Source: UBA4312 sp040266995
Lineage (GTDB): Bacteria; Bacillota_I; Bacilli_A; Erysipelotrichales; Erysipelotrichaceae
NCBI GenBank assembly: GCA_040266995.1
Contig: JAWRHV010000022.1
Location: 1 to 64,000, forward strand
DNA: 64,000 bases
Direction: 5' to 3'
The notes beneath the pieces are model-generated. The model ran no database searches and was not told the DNA's origin. It saw only the letters and a list, made by a program, of their open reading frames with translations. Shown one piece after another: positions 8,998-16,659 of the stretch; the first letter of the stretch is position 1; each line of letters starts with the position of its first letter. The position numbers were made by a program, and so were the translations under genes.

Positions 8998-9501
8998 TTA
9001 CGGTTGTGTTTTCTCAAAGGCCAGACGCGGGAAATCATCTTCTTCCACAAAGATGGTTCCACAATGTACAAAGCCAAGTTTTTTCAATAGATTCTGCATC
9101 CCTTTATTGTCACCATGGGTATCGATGCGCAGATGGCCACATCGTGCAAACGCCCATTCAATACAATACGTGCCAACCCCTTTCACAGACCCGTCCGAAG
9201 CGATCCGGTGGATCACACCATAGGGGCTGTCATCTCTCCAGCAGCCATCTGTAATCTTCCGATATGTCGGTTCAATGTCTGGGCCGAAGACAAAGTAAAA
9301 AGTCCCTATGACCGTTCCCTCTTCATCGAGGCAGACATAGCTGTTTCCGTGAGCAATATCCTGATGGAGCAAAGCTTCCGGCGGCCAATGTGTCAGTCCC
9401 CATTGTTTGGGATTGCCCTGGGCTGCCATCATTTCTCTGGCATACTGATAGATTTCCATTATTCTCGGCACATCCTTCACTGTTGATTTTCGAATCTTCA
9501 T
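8998..9501 (-). CDS. GNAT family N-acetyltransferase
   Basis: The 167-residue protein begins IRKSTVKDVPRIMEI, the usual N-terminus of GNAT enzymes, and has the acetyl-CoA-binding region around HRIASDGSVKGVGTYCIEWAFARC with a THGDN segment and a final KLGFVHCG. The acyl acceptor cannot be read. The start overlaps the last bases of the SMR gene, without a strong ribosome site, so it is probably translationally coupled. A longer alternative start lies at 9537. Confidence 0.85.
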   Translation of the reverse strand: MKIRKSTVKDVPRIMEIYQYAREMMAAQGNPKQWGLTHWPPEALLHQDIAHGNSYVCLDEEGTVIGTFYFVFGPDIEPTYRKITDGCWRDDSPYGVIHRIASDGSVKGVGTYCIEWAFARCGHLRIDTHGDNKGMQNLLKKLGFVHCGTIFVEEDDFPRLAFEKTQP

Positions 9502-9505
9502 ACGT

Positions 9506-9826
9506 CTAATTCTGTCCCAATACACGAATGCCGACAATCCCCGCTACAATCAATAAAATACAAATAAACTGCGTGATGGACAGTTGTTCATCGAACAAAA
9601 AAATACCTAGTATCGATGTTCCGATAATCCCGATGCCTGTCCAAATGGCATAGGCTGTGGACAAAGGCAGTCGTTTGATAGCTAGCGACAATACAATAGC
9701 ACTGGCAATGTATCCGATCATCGTCAATACCGTGGGAACCAAAACTGTAAACCCATGTGAATATTTCATCATCACGGCCCAGAAAATTTCCAATAGGCCG
9801 GCAAGCAGCAATAATACCCAGCGCAT
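9506..9826 (-). CDS. SMR-family exporter, Gdx/SugE subtype (guanidinium exporter)
   Basis: This 106-residue protein has four hydrophobic helices and the small multidrug resistance fold. Glu in LLAGLLEIFWA (helix 1) is the ion/substrate-binding residue. The WAVMMKYSHGF and AYAIWTGIG segments match the SugE/Gdx subtype rather than EmrE-type multidrug pumps. Characterised Gdx proteins export guanidinium in exchange for protons as dual-topology homodimers. The riboswitch-like leader upstream supports that role. GGAGGA precedes the ATG. The GNAT gene follows. Confidence 0.9.
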   Translation of the reverse strand: MRWVLLLLAGLLEIFWAVMMKYSHGFTVLVPTVLTMIGYIASAIVLSLAIKRLPLSTAYAIWTGIGIIGTSILGIFLFDEQLSITQFICILLIVAGIVGIRVLGQN

Positions 9827-9846
9827 CTTTTCTCTCCTCCTGCTAC

Positions 9847-9925
9847 AAAAAAAGGCCCGTTATGCATCTTCAAAGGCCTAACGATCCATAACAAGCTTCC
9901 TACATACCCGGCGGCATGTACAGTT
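9847..9925 (-). promoter_or_regulatory. Riboswitch-like leader of the SMR gene (candidate guanidine riboswitch)
   Basis: The minus strand shows a hairpin ACATGCC-GCCG-GGTATGT, then TAGGAAGC, then GTTATG that can pair with CATAAC, and a terminator-like AGGCC/GGCCT hairpin followed by seven T. GTTATG/CATAAC and AGGCC/GGCCT are interleaved, as in an on/off expression platform. The gene controlled is a Gdx-type guanidinium exporter. The layout resembles what I recall of the guanidine-IV (mepA) class; I do not see the ykkC class-I or mini-ykkC double-ACGR features. Class assignment is inference. Confidence 0.6.
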
Positions 9926-9948
9926 TGATGGTATCATCCGTCCCCCTT

Positions 9949-10779
9949 TTATGCAAGCAGAGATTCCACTCCATAACAAAGGCCAAAGGCAACCGCATTG
10001 ATCGCAACGATTGTCGAACCAACCGGAGTCGATAGGAGCAATGAGATAAGGATCCCGGCTAAAGCACACGTGACCGATAAAAAGGCCGAAAACAACGTCA
10101 CCTGCTTGAAACTGTGAAACAACCGCATCGCCGATAAGGCCGGAAAGATGACCAGCGCGGATATCAACAGGGAACCGACTAAATTCATGGCCAACACAAT
10201 GATGATCGCAATCAATACCGCCAGGATCAGATTGTATCGTTCCACAGGGATCCCCGTCGCCTTGGCAAATGCTTCATCAAAGGTCACCGCAAAGATCTTA
10301 TGATAAAAAAGCAGAAAGAAACAAACGATCAGAATGGACAGTACCGCACATAACCAGACATCCTTCTTTGTCAAGGTCAATATAGACGTCGATCCAAACA
10401 ACGTACTGCATACATCCCCGGATAAATTGGAGGATGTGGAAAACATATTCATCAATAAATAACCGAAGGCCAAGGCACCGACCGACAACATGGCCAATGT
10501 CGCATCACCCTTGATCTTTGTGTTTTGGCCGGAACGCAGCAGAAGGATCGCGCTGACGACCGTGATCGGTAGTACCAGCAGCATTTCATTGGTCATATGG
10601 AGCACGGAAGCTACCGCCACCGCGCCAAAGGCCACATGCGACAAGCCGTCGCCGATATAGGAAAACCGTTTCAAGACCAATGTGACCCCCAATAGAGAAG
10701 AACACAAGGCAATCAACACACCGACGATCAAGGCATACCATACCATCGGATATTGAAAATATAGCATCAAGCGTTCCAT
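9949..10779 (-). CDS. znuB: Zinc ABC transporter permease
   Basis: The 276-residue integral membrane protein of the ABC-3 family has about eight or nine helices. The VLKRFSYIGDGLSHVAFGAVA segment and ATGIPVERYN, which contacts the ATPase, are typical of ZnuB/AdcB. The start overlaps the end of the ATPase gene, and GGAGG lies nine bases upstream. It is the last gene of a zur-znuA-znuC-znuB operon, so zinc is the expected substrate; manganese transporters share this family. Confidence 0.93.
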   Translation of the reverse strand: MERLMLYFQYPMVWYALIVGVLIALCSSLLGVTLVLKRFSYIGDGLSHVAFGAVAVASVLHMTNEMLLVLPITVVSAILLLRSGQNTKIKGDATLAMLSVGALAFGYLLMNMFSTSSNLSGDVCSTLFGSTSILTLTKKDVWLCAVLSILIVCFFLLFYHKIFAVTFDEAFAKATGIPVERYNLILAVLIAIIIVLAMNLVGSLLISALVIFPALSAMRLFHSFKQVTLFSAFLSVTCALAGILISLLLSTPVGSTIVAINAVAFGLCYGVESLLA

Positions 10780-11471
10780 CCTGTGTTTCCTCCGTTTTCT
10801 TTCTTCGCATCGATATAAGACTGTTTCGTCCCAAAGAAAACCGTATCGCCGATATGAAGAATATGACTGGCATAGCGGATAGCTGCCTCTACATCATGGG
10901 AAATCATCAAGATCGTCAATCCTTGTTGATTCAGCCTGGCGATCCATCGATACATGTCCTTTGTCACTTCCGGATCCAGCCCGTTGCCCGGTTCATCCAG
11001 CAGTAATATCTTTTGCGTCGCACACAATGCCCGGGCTAACAGAACCCGCTGCTGCTGCCCACCGGATAACGCGCTATAGCTGTGTGCCTTATATTCCGAT
11101 AAACCCAGTCTCTCCAGGTTTTTCCGCGCCCTCTCTTTCTGCTCTTTGGTATAAAAAGGGCGCCACCATGGGTTACTGCCCTGACAGCCAGAAAGAACGA
11201 CCTCCATAACCGAGGCAGGAAAGTCTTTCTGCATCTGCGTCTGCTGGGGAAGATAGCCGATGTCATTCATTTTCAACTGCTCTCCCATCAGGATGTCGCC
11301 TGCCAACGGCTTCTGCAGCTGCAGCAAGGTCTTCATCAATGTGGTTTTCCCCGAGCCGTTCTCCCCGATGATACAGATATAGTCCCCCGGCTGTACGCTG
11401 AAGTTCAGCCCCTCTACAACAGGCTGCGAATGATATCCAAGAGACAGATCTTTAATTGTCAATAAAGCCAT
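10767..11471 (-). CDS. znuC: Zinc ABC transporter ATP-binding protein
   Basis: The 234-residue ATPase contains Walker A GENGSGKTTL, a Q-loop in YLPQQTQ, the signature LSGGQQQRVLLARAL, Walker B ILLLDEPGNGLD and the switch His in MISHD. It energises the ABC-3 permease encoded downstream. The gene follows the solute-binding protein by 10 bases and overlaps the permease start. Confidence 0.93.
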   Translation of the reverse strand: MALLTIKDLSLGYHSQPVVEGLNFSVQPGDYICIIGENGSGKTTLMKTLLQLQKPLAGDILMGEQLKMNDIGYLPQQTQMQKDFPASVMEVVLSGCQGSNPWWRPFYTKEQKERARKNLERLGLSEYKAHSYSALSGGQQQRVLLARALCATQKILLLDEPGNGLDPEVTKDMYRWIARLNQQGLTILMISHDVEAAIRYASHILHIGDTVFFGTKQSYIDAKKENGGNTGWNA

Positions 11472-11481
11472 GGGTATTTCC

Positions 11482-12453
11482 TCACTGTAAAGCTTCTTTC
11501 AAGACGGCAAGATTGGATTCCATGACGGACAAATACGTTGTTCCCTTCTGCGCGTCCTCGCTGGTCACAGCCTGCATAGAATCCAGGATCCGGATCGTCT
11601 GGTCCTTGGTCTGCGTATTCTCGATGACCGTCTCGGCAATCCGGTGATTGTTTCCTTCGATCGTCAGCACCGTGGATAGAGAGAGAGCATCCACCTTCTT
11701 TGATAAGAACGCAATCGTATCAAAGCTGGCTTCTGTTTCGGCCGAACAACCCACAAAGGCGGCATAATACGATAACCCATAATCATCGGTCAGATAGCGA
11801 AACGGGAAACGGTCGGCAAAAACCAATGTCTTCTTCTTCGCTTGTTCCACGGCATCCTGGTATTTCTGATCCAATGCCTGCAGCTGTTCTTTGTACGTCT
11901 GGGCATTCTGCCGGTATGTATCCGCGTGCTCCGGATCTTTGGATTCCAATACATCCGCTATCTGTTCGACATAGAAAGAGGCATTTCGCAAGGATAGCCA
12001 CACATGTTCATCGTATTCTGTCTCTTCTTCGTGTTCTTCTTCCGCTTCCAACTGCATACCTTCTATGACTTCTTCCTCTTTGGCTTTATCTCCCAATATA
12101 TCCAATAGATTGATGACTACCATCTCTTTATTTTCGGCTTCCTTTAAAGCATCTTCTACCCATTCATCGGATTCTCCACCGATATAAATAAACACATCAC
12201 ATGTAGAAATCTTCAGCATGTCATCCACATTGGGCTGATAGCTATGCAGATCCACACCGTCATCGACCAACATGGTCAATTCCGTATGTTCTGCCTGATT
12301 TCCGATGATCTGCTTCACCCAGTCATAGACCGGAAATACGGTCGTTACGATCTGCAGTGGCTTTTTTCCTTCCGGTTTGCTCGGTGATGCACACCCTTCC
12401 AGACAACCGATCATCAAAACGGCTGCCAGGAGCATTCGTATCCATTTTTTCAT
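11482..12453 (-). CDS. znuA: Zinc ABC transporter solute-binding lipoprotein
   Basis: The 323-residue product has a lipoprotein signal (LEGC, Cys about 21) and the ZnuA/cluster A-I fold starting at IVTTVFPVYDW. Metal-site elements are DLHSYQP (His), YDEHVW (His) preceded by an acidic EAEEEHEEETE loop typical of zinc binders, and IEGNNH. The segment that usually carries the third His is ADRFPFRYL, with Asp in its place; the FVGCSAETEAS stretch follows. The late ATG with AGGGAGG fits the signal peptide; the longer upstream frame overlaps zur. Confidence 0.9.
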   Translation of the reverse strand: MKKWIRMLLAAVLMIGCLEGCASPSKPEGKKPLQIVTTVFPVYDWVKQIIGNQAEHTELTMLVDDGVDLHSYQPNVDDMLKISTCDVFIYIGGESDEWVEDALKEAENKEMVVINLLDILGDKAKEEEVIEGMQLEAEEEHEEETEYDEHVWLSLRNASFYVEQIADVLESKDPEHADTYRQNAQTYKEQLQALDQKYQDAVEQAKKKTLVFADRFPFRYLTDDYGLSYYAAFVGCSAETEASFDTIAFLSKKVDALSLSTVLTIEGNNHRIAETVIENTQTKDQTIRILDSMQAVTSEDAQKGTTYLSVMESNLAVLKEALQ

Positions 12454-12466
12454 ATTGTTCCTCCCT

Positions 12467-12883
12467 TTAACGGCTGCATTGTTCACAAAGTCCATAAAAT
12501 ACCGTACGGAACGGATCCAGTTTAAACTGATGTTCCCGATCCAGGTGCGCCTGGATCTCTTCGAGCTGGTCACAGTGTAAATGGATCAGCTTCCCGCATT
12601 TTTCACATTTACAATGAAAACAAGATTCGCCCTGTAAATGACTGTCTGCCCCTGTATATTCGAAACAAGCCGGACTGTTCGAATCAATGATGTACTTGTT
12701 GACCAATCCCTGATCCACAAGGCTCTCTAACTGCCGATACACGGTTGCCTGACCAACAGGAATGCCCTGCTCCTTAAAATGACGGGCTACATCCCCGGCT
12801 GTAATATGCGTGCCCGATACCGATTTTAAATAATTTACTACGATTTCTTTTTGCCGGGTCTTATATTTTGATCGTGATGGCAT
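12467..12883 (-). CDS. zur: Fur-family zinc uptake regulator
   Basis: The 138-residue protein has the Fur winged helix (RQKEIVVNYLKS, HITAGDVARHFKE, VGQATVYRQLESL) and a dimerisation domain with HLQGESCFHCKCEKCGKLIHLHCD and a final CEQC, the two structural-zinc CXXC pairs. Position at the head of a znuACB operon points to Zur rather than Fur or PerR. AAGGAG lies before the start. It is probably autoregulated through the palindromes in its own promoter. Confidence 0.9.
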   Translation of the reverse strand: MPSRSKYKTRQKEIVVNYLKSVSGTHITAGDVARHFKEQGIPVGQATVYRQLESLVDQGLVNKYIIDSNSPACFEYTGADSHLQGESCFHCKCEKCGKLIHLHCDQLEEIQAHLDREHQFKLDPFRTVFYGLCEQCSR

Positions 12884-12899
12884 AACGAATCTCCTTTCA

Positions 12900-12968
12900 A
12901 ATTGATAACTGTTATCAATTATAAAGATAATCTTATCTATTTGTCAATCATTTTGAGAATCATTCTCA
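12900..12968 (-). promoter_or_regulatory. zur-znuACB promoter with two Fur-type operators
   Basis: On the minus strand TTGACA (12947-12942) and TATAAT (12923-12918) are 18 bases apart, a near-ideal sigma-A promoter. A 10-1-10 palindrome (12900-12920, core TGATAAC-T-GTTATCA) overlaps the -10 box and the transcription start. A second 7-1-7 palindrome, TGAGAAT-C-ATTCTCA (12954-12968), lies just upstream of the -35 box. Both match the TGATAATNATTATCA type of Fur-family box with one change per half. Repression by the adjacent Zur is inferred. Confidence 0.8.
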
Positions 12969-12987
12969 TTTTGACTTTCGGTCCAAT

Positions 12988-13024
12988 AAAAAAAGCGGGA
13001 CCTTTTATGAGGTCCGGCTTTTTT
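12988..13024 (-). terminator. Terminator after the radical SAM gene
   Basis: A hairpin with stem GCGGGACC/GGTCCGGC and an eight-base loop is flanked by A and T runs on both sides, so it could work in either direction. It ends the radical SAM transcript and overlaps its stop region. Confidence 0.8.
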
Positions 13025-13904
13025 ATAATGTCCTTTTATTCTGACGTATCGTACGCATACGATCCAGATTTCCATGCGCCGCTTCGTTTCGTAGCGAAGA
13101 AAGGATAGCCTCTTTTCTCTCTAAGAAATGCGGGCCGGTCAGATTTTGTCCCGAAATCGTATGATGTGTGATAAAACCACAATCACAGTCCAGATGCTCC
13201 ACAAAGGTAATCAGCTCTTCGAGCATCTCTTTTTCGGATAGAGGGGTAAACGTGCCTTGTTTGGCTTCTTCCAGCAAAGGGGTTCCCGGAAACAAGACCA
13301 ATCCCCCGGTACCGATAACGCTCGGCGCGCACTGGTTGAAGATCTCTGCGGAACGGACCGCGTGTTCATGGCTGTGTTCCTTTCCGGCGACCCCGTTTAA
13401 AAAGGTCATCCAGAAATCGATCCCCGCTTCTTTCAATTTAGCGCACTGCTCCAGAATATCGTTGGCATGATAACCTTTATTGACTCGGTCCAGCGTCCTG
13501 TCATCGCCGCTTTCGATGCCCAGGGAAATCTCCCGCAAGCCCAGCTCCTTTAATTTCTTTAATTCTTCTACCGTTTTATTCCGGATATCCGTAACCCTTG
13601 TCGCTGCATAAACATATTCCATCTTTGGCAGATACTGATGGATCATCTCCAGGATGGGTGCCAGTTTATCATACGTCATGCACAGCGGATTGGCCGACAA
13701 CAATTGAATGGTCTTTGCCTCCGGGGCAATCCGTGCCAGCTCCTGTAGGTCTTCTTCGATCCATTCCATCGGCTGCATGCCAAAGTTCACATTCCGGTAC
13801 ATCGTACAAAATTTACATCGGTTATGTGTACACCCCTGTGTAATCTGTAATAACGGAAAGGTTGGCCAGTATGGGTTTCGATAAACAGTTTCTGTAAAAT
13901 GCAT
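13023..13904 (-). CDS. Radical SAM protein of unknown function
   Basis: The 293-residue protein holds the radical SAM core. The cluster motif is GCTHNRCKFC, i.e. C-x4-C-x2-C (Cys about 25, 30, 33), a variant seen in a large family of uncharacterised B12-independent radical SAM proteins. Further core signs are LSANPLCM, ISLGIESGDD and FPGTPL. There is no extra Cys-rich SPASM domain. It stands alone between the zinc operon and a nitroreductase. Function is unknown. AGGAGG precedes the ATG. Confidence 0.87.
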   Translation of the reverse strand: MHFTETVYRNPYWPTFPLLQITQGCTHNRCKFCTMYRNVNFGMQPMEWIEEDLQELARIAPEAKTIQLLSANPLCMTYDKLAPILEMIHQYLPKMEYVYAATRVTDIRNKTVEELKKLKELGLREISLGIESGDDRTLDRVNKGYHANDILEQCAKLKEAGIDFWMTFLNGVAGKEHSHEHAVRSAEIFNQCAPSVIGTGGLVLFPGTPLLEEAKQGTFTPLSEKEMLEELITFVEHLDCDCGFITHHTISGQNLTGPHFLERKEAILSSLRNEAAHGNLDRMRTIRQNKRTL

Positions 13905-13971
13905 ATTCTTTCCTCCTGATAGCCGTATATTGGCTCCTTCATCTCTTCAATCCCGATACAACCGGTTCTTC

Positions 13972-14496
13972 TTATCGTTCAAACACAAATTCTTCGATCG
14001 GCTTTCGCTTATAATGCCAGCCATTGGCTTTTGCTCTTTCATTCGGGTATCCCAGTCCCAGCATCATGACAGGAATCATATAAGATGGCAGGTCAAAGGC
14101 ATCCACGACCGTTTTGGAATCAAAGCCGCGGACCCAGATCGAATGGATCCCCAGCTCTTCGGCTTCATACATCATCGTTGTCGCTGCGATGCTGGCATCC
14201 TGTTCCCCGGAATTATAATTCTCGTAATAACGGTCATTGGGATTTCTCCACACTTCTCTGGCATCGTAACAAACCAAGATCATCAACGGCGCATGATAGT
14301 GAAACGGGGTCACGGTCTTCAGCTTTTCCAGCCCTTCCTTGCTGCGGATCAAATAAAATTTCTGTGGCTGATAATTACAGGCGGTCGGCACAATACGCCC
14401 CGCCTCCAGGATCCGATCCAATTTATCTTGTTCTACCGGACGACTGTCAAAAAAGCGTTCGGAATATCGGTTTTTCGCTAATTCTAAGAATTCCAT
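13972..14496 (-). CDS. Nitroreductase family protein
   Basis: The 174-residue FMN-binding protein has the family N-terminus RYSERFFDSRPV (the FMN-phosphate-binding RxSxR), PTACNYQPQKF, a central DASIAATTMMYEAEELGIHSIWVRGFD and LGLGYPNERAK. These enzymes reduce nitro groups or quinones with NAD(P)H. AAGGAGG lies upstream. The divergent TetR gene at 14618 is the likely regulator; the 120-base gap is AT-rich. Confidence 0.9.
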   Translation of the reverse strand: MEFLELAKNRYSERFFDSRPVEQDKLDRILEAGRIVPTACNYQPQKFYLIRSKEGLEKLKTVTPFHYHAPLMILVCYDAREVWRNPNDRYYENYNSGEQDASIAATTMMYEAEELGIHSIWVRGFDSKTVVDAFDLPSYMIPVMMLGLGYPNERAKANGWHYKRKPIEEFVFER

Positions 14497-14617
14497 AATG
14501 ATTTCCTCCTTGTTTGTGACTATCTTAATAAAAAAACTTGTCTGTGTATATTTACAAAAGTATAATATTGATAGATTTTATTACACTTTAACTATTTTGT
14601 AAGAAAAGGAGATGCCT

Positions 14618-15157
14618 ATGGCCGAACGAACCAAGATATGGATTGCCCAGACAATGAAAAAACTCCTCGTAAAGAAGAGCATCGATCAGATCCGGGTCAC
14701 CGAAATATGCAAAGAAGCACAGATTGAACGCCCGACTTTCTATTATCATTTTCAAGATAAATACGATCTGATGGCCTGGATGTTCTGCCAGAATGCGCTC
14801 CATACCGATGTGCTTTCGCTTTCATCGGCCGCAGCCGCCATGAAGCAGATGCGCCAGGACTTTATCTTTTATAAACGCGCGTACGAAGACCATTTCCAAA
14901 ATCCCATGTGGTCCTACATCCTGGAATACTTTGTGACCCGGTATACCGACCTGGCCAAAGAGATCCTTCATACGGAGGTTCTGGATATGCAGGTACAATT
15001 TGCCATCCGGATGTACTGTTACGGATCGGTGGGAATGACACGGGAATGGCTGTTAAAAGACAATATCACATCCGCTGAAACAATCGTTTCCATGATGTTT
15101 GATTCGATGCCATCCGAACTTTCCAACCTCTATTTCAAAAAAAGGTCCACACAGTGA
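14618..15157 (+). CDS. TetR/AcrR-family regulator
   Basis: The 179-residue protein begins with a TetR helix-turn-helix (WIAQTMKKLLVKKSIDQIRVTEICKEAQIERPTFYYHFQDKYDLM reads as the canonical pattern, in pieces) and a C-terminal domain of the type seen in DhaS-like TetR_C proteins. The real ATG is the second one; AAGGAG abuts the first. It is divergent from the nitroreductase gene and may control it. Confidence 0.85.
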   Translation: MAERTKIWIAQTMKKLLVKKSIDQIRVTEICKEAQIERPTFYYHFQDKYDLMAWMFCQNALHTDVLSLSSAAAAMKQMRQDFIFYKRAYEDHFQNPMWSYILEYFVTRYTDLAKEILHTEVLDMQVQFAIRMYCYGSVGMTREWLLKDNITSAETIVSMMFDSMPSELSNLYFKKRSTQ

Positions 15158-15164
15158 ACCTTTT
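15140..15164. terminator. Bidirectional terminator between convergent regulators
   Basis: AAAAGGT/ACCTTTT with an inner CAC/GTG pair and one mismatch forms a hairpin flanked by A and T runs. It overlaps the last codons of the TetR gene and sits at the 3' end of the HxlR gene. Confidence 0.65.
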
Positions 15165-15510
15165 ATTTCATTTGTTGTTCCGCCCAGTTGTATACCGCAT
15201 CCAATGTGGGGATAAGCGTCTTTCCCCGTTCTGCCAACGTATATTCAACCGTCGGTGGAATCGTATTGTACTGGGTACGGATGATAAACTGATCCTTTTC
15301 CAGCTCCCGCAGGCATTTTGTCAGCATCGTAGCCGTAATGCCGACCACCTTTCTTTCCAGTTCCTTATACCGTAATGTCTGCTTCTCTGCATCAGCAATA
15401 TACCATAAAATGGGTAGTTTCCACTTTTGTCCGATCAGCTCCATCGCATATAGGATCGGACACTCTGTCTCATAGATATTCTCGCCGACAGGCAATGCTC
15501 TTTTATCCAT
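15163..15510 (-). CDS. HxlR-family transcriptional regulator
   Basis: The 115-residue winged-helix protein shows the HxlR pattern: conserved Cys in ETECPILYAMELIGQKWKLPILWYI, RYKELERKVVGITATMLTKCLRELEKD (recognition helix) and VEYTLAERGKTL. Such regulators often respond to electrophiles through the N-terminal Cys (residue 17 here). It is divergent from the OYE-reductase operon, the usual arrangement for a local repressor. Confidence 0.9.
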   Translation of the reverse strand: MDKRALPVGENIYETECPILYAMELIGQKWKLPILWYIADAEKQTLRYKELERKVVGITATMLTKCLRELEKDQFIIRTQYNTIPPTVEYTLAERGKTLIPTLDAVYNWAEQQMK

Positions 15511-15522
15511 AGTTCCTCCATT

Positions 15523-15600
15523 ACTATATTTTCTATAGTGGCTAAGTTATTTCTGCCTTCTTGTTATTTCTTCGTACCTAATTATAATATAGTGGTACAG
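15523..15600. promoter_or_regulatory. Divergent control region of the HxlR gene and OYE operon
   Basis: A palindrome ACTATA-TTTTC-TATAGT (15523-15539) lies before the HxlR start, and a related half-site TATAGTGG recurs near 15588. A plus-strand promoter, TTGTTA 16 bases before TATAAT, overlaps the second half-site. The pattern suggests that HxlR binds both regions. Confidence 0.5.
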
Positions 15601-15627
15601 AAATGTAAAGAAAAGAGGTAATTCCCT

Positions 15628-16659
15628 ATGAAACAACTATTTGAACCGATTTCATTGCACCATTTTTCAGCCAAAAACCGATTGGTACGCTCCGCTACCT
15701 GGGAAGGGATCGCCAATCCGGACGGCAGTGTCACGGATACCGCCTACAAGATTTATGAAGAACTGGCCAAGGGTGGTGTCGGTACCATTATTACCGGCTT
15801 TACCAGTGTCAGCTTAAACGACTACTACTTTGATGGAATGATGCGTTTAAGCAACGATTCCTTAATTGAACAATATAAAAAACTCGTAGATATCATTCAC
15901 GCTGAACATACACCGGTATTGACCCAGCTGGCTTTAGGCGCTTATTATCGCCGCATCAACCGTCGCTTTGTGCAGGTGGAACCCGATGATATGACCGCCG
16001 ATGAGATTCATCAGATCATTCGCCAGTTTATCCAGGCTGCCGTTCGGGCCGAAAAAGCCGGCTTTGATGGGGTGCAGATCCATGCCGCCCACTATTTTTT
16101 CTTAAGCCGGTTTATTTCTCCGGCCGTCAATCATCGAACGGACGCATATGGAGGCTCTGTGGAAAACCGCAGTCGGATCCTGGTGGAGATCCTAGAGGGC
16201 ATCCGAAAAAAGACAGAGCATCTTCATATTTCCATGAAGATCAACAGTAATGACTTTAGCTTCAACGGACTGGAAGAAGACCAATGCCTGGAAATTTGTC
16301 AGATCCTGGATCAAAAGGGCATAGATTCGATTGAAATCAGCGGCAACGGTACTTCCGTAGCCGGGATCCGTGCGCATGTCAATGAGGGCTATTTTGTCGA
16401 TACAGCCGCCCAAGTGGCCCAGGCCGTATCGTGTCCGGTCATGGTCGTTGGGGGATTTCGCTCCCGGGATGTGATCGAAGCGGTATTAAACCGGACAAAG
16501 ATCGAAATGATCAGCCTGTCCCGTCCTTTACTGCGTGAGCCCGATCTGCCAAACCGATGGAAGGAAGACCCGTCCCGCGTCTCACAGTGTATTTCCTGTA
16601 ACCGTTGTTACAGCTCAACGTGCCATCGATGTGTGTTCCGAAAGAAGGCAGCTGTATGA
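15628..16659 (+). CDS. NADH:flavin oxidoreductase (Old Yellow Enzyme family)
   Basis: The 343-residue FMN enzyme has the OYE TIM barrel: FSAKNRLVRSATWEG, VLTQLALGA, GFDGVQIHAAHYFFLSRFISP with catalytic His, and VGGFRSRDVIEAVL. It ends with a Cys-rich tail CISCNRCYSSTCHRC, which differs from the usual C-x2-C-x3-C-x11-C cluster of the Fe-S type. The long FAD/NADH domain of 2,4-dienoyl-CoA reductases is absent. It likely reduces an activated alkene. It is first in an operon of four with hydrolase, tautomerase and DsbA-like genes. Confidence 0.9.
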   Translation: MKQLFEPISLHHFSAKNRLVRSATWEGIANPDGSVTDTAYKIYEELAKGGVGTIITGFTSVSLNDYYFDGMMRLSNDSLIEQYKKLVDIIHAEHTPVLTQLALGAYYRRINRRFVQVEPDDMTADEIHQIIRQFIQAAVRAEKAGFDGVQIHAAHYFFLSRFISPAVNHRTDAYGGSVENRSRILVEILEGIRKKTEHLHISMKINSNDFSFNGLEEDQCLEICQILDQKGIDSIEISGNGTSVAGIRAHVNEGYFVDTAAQVAQAVSCPVMVVGGFRSRDVIEAVLNRTKIEMISLSRPLLREPDLPNRWKEDPSRVSQCISCNRCYSSTCHRCVFRKKAAV

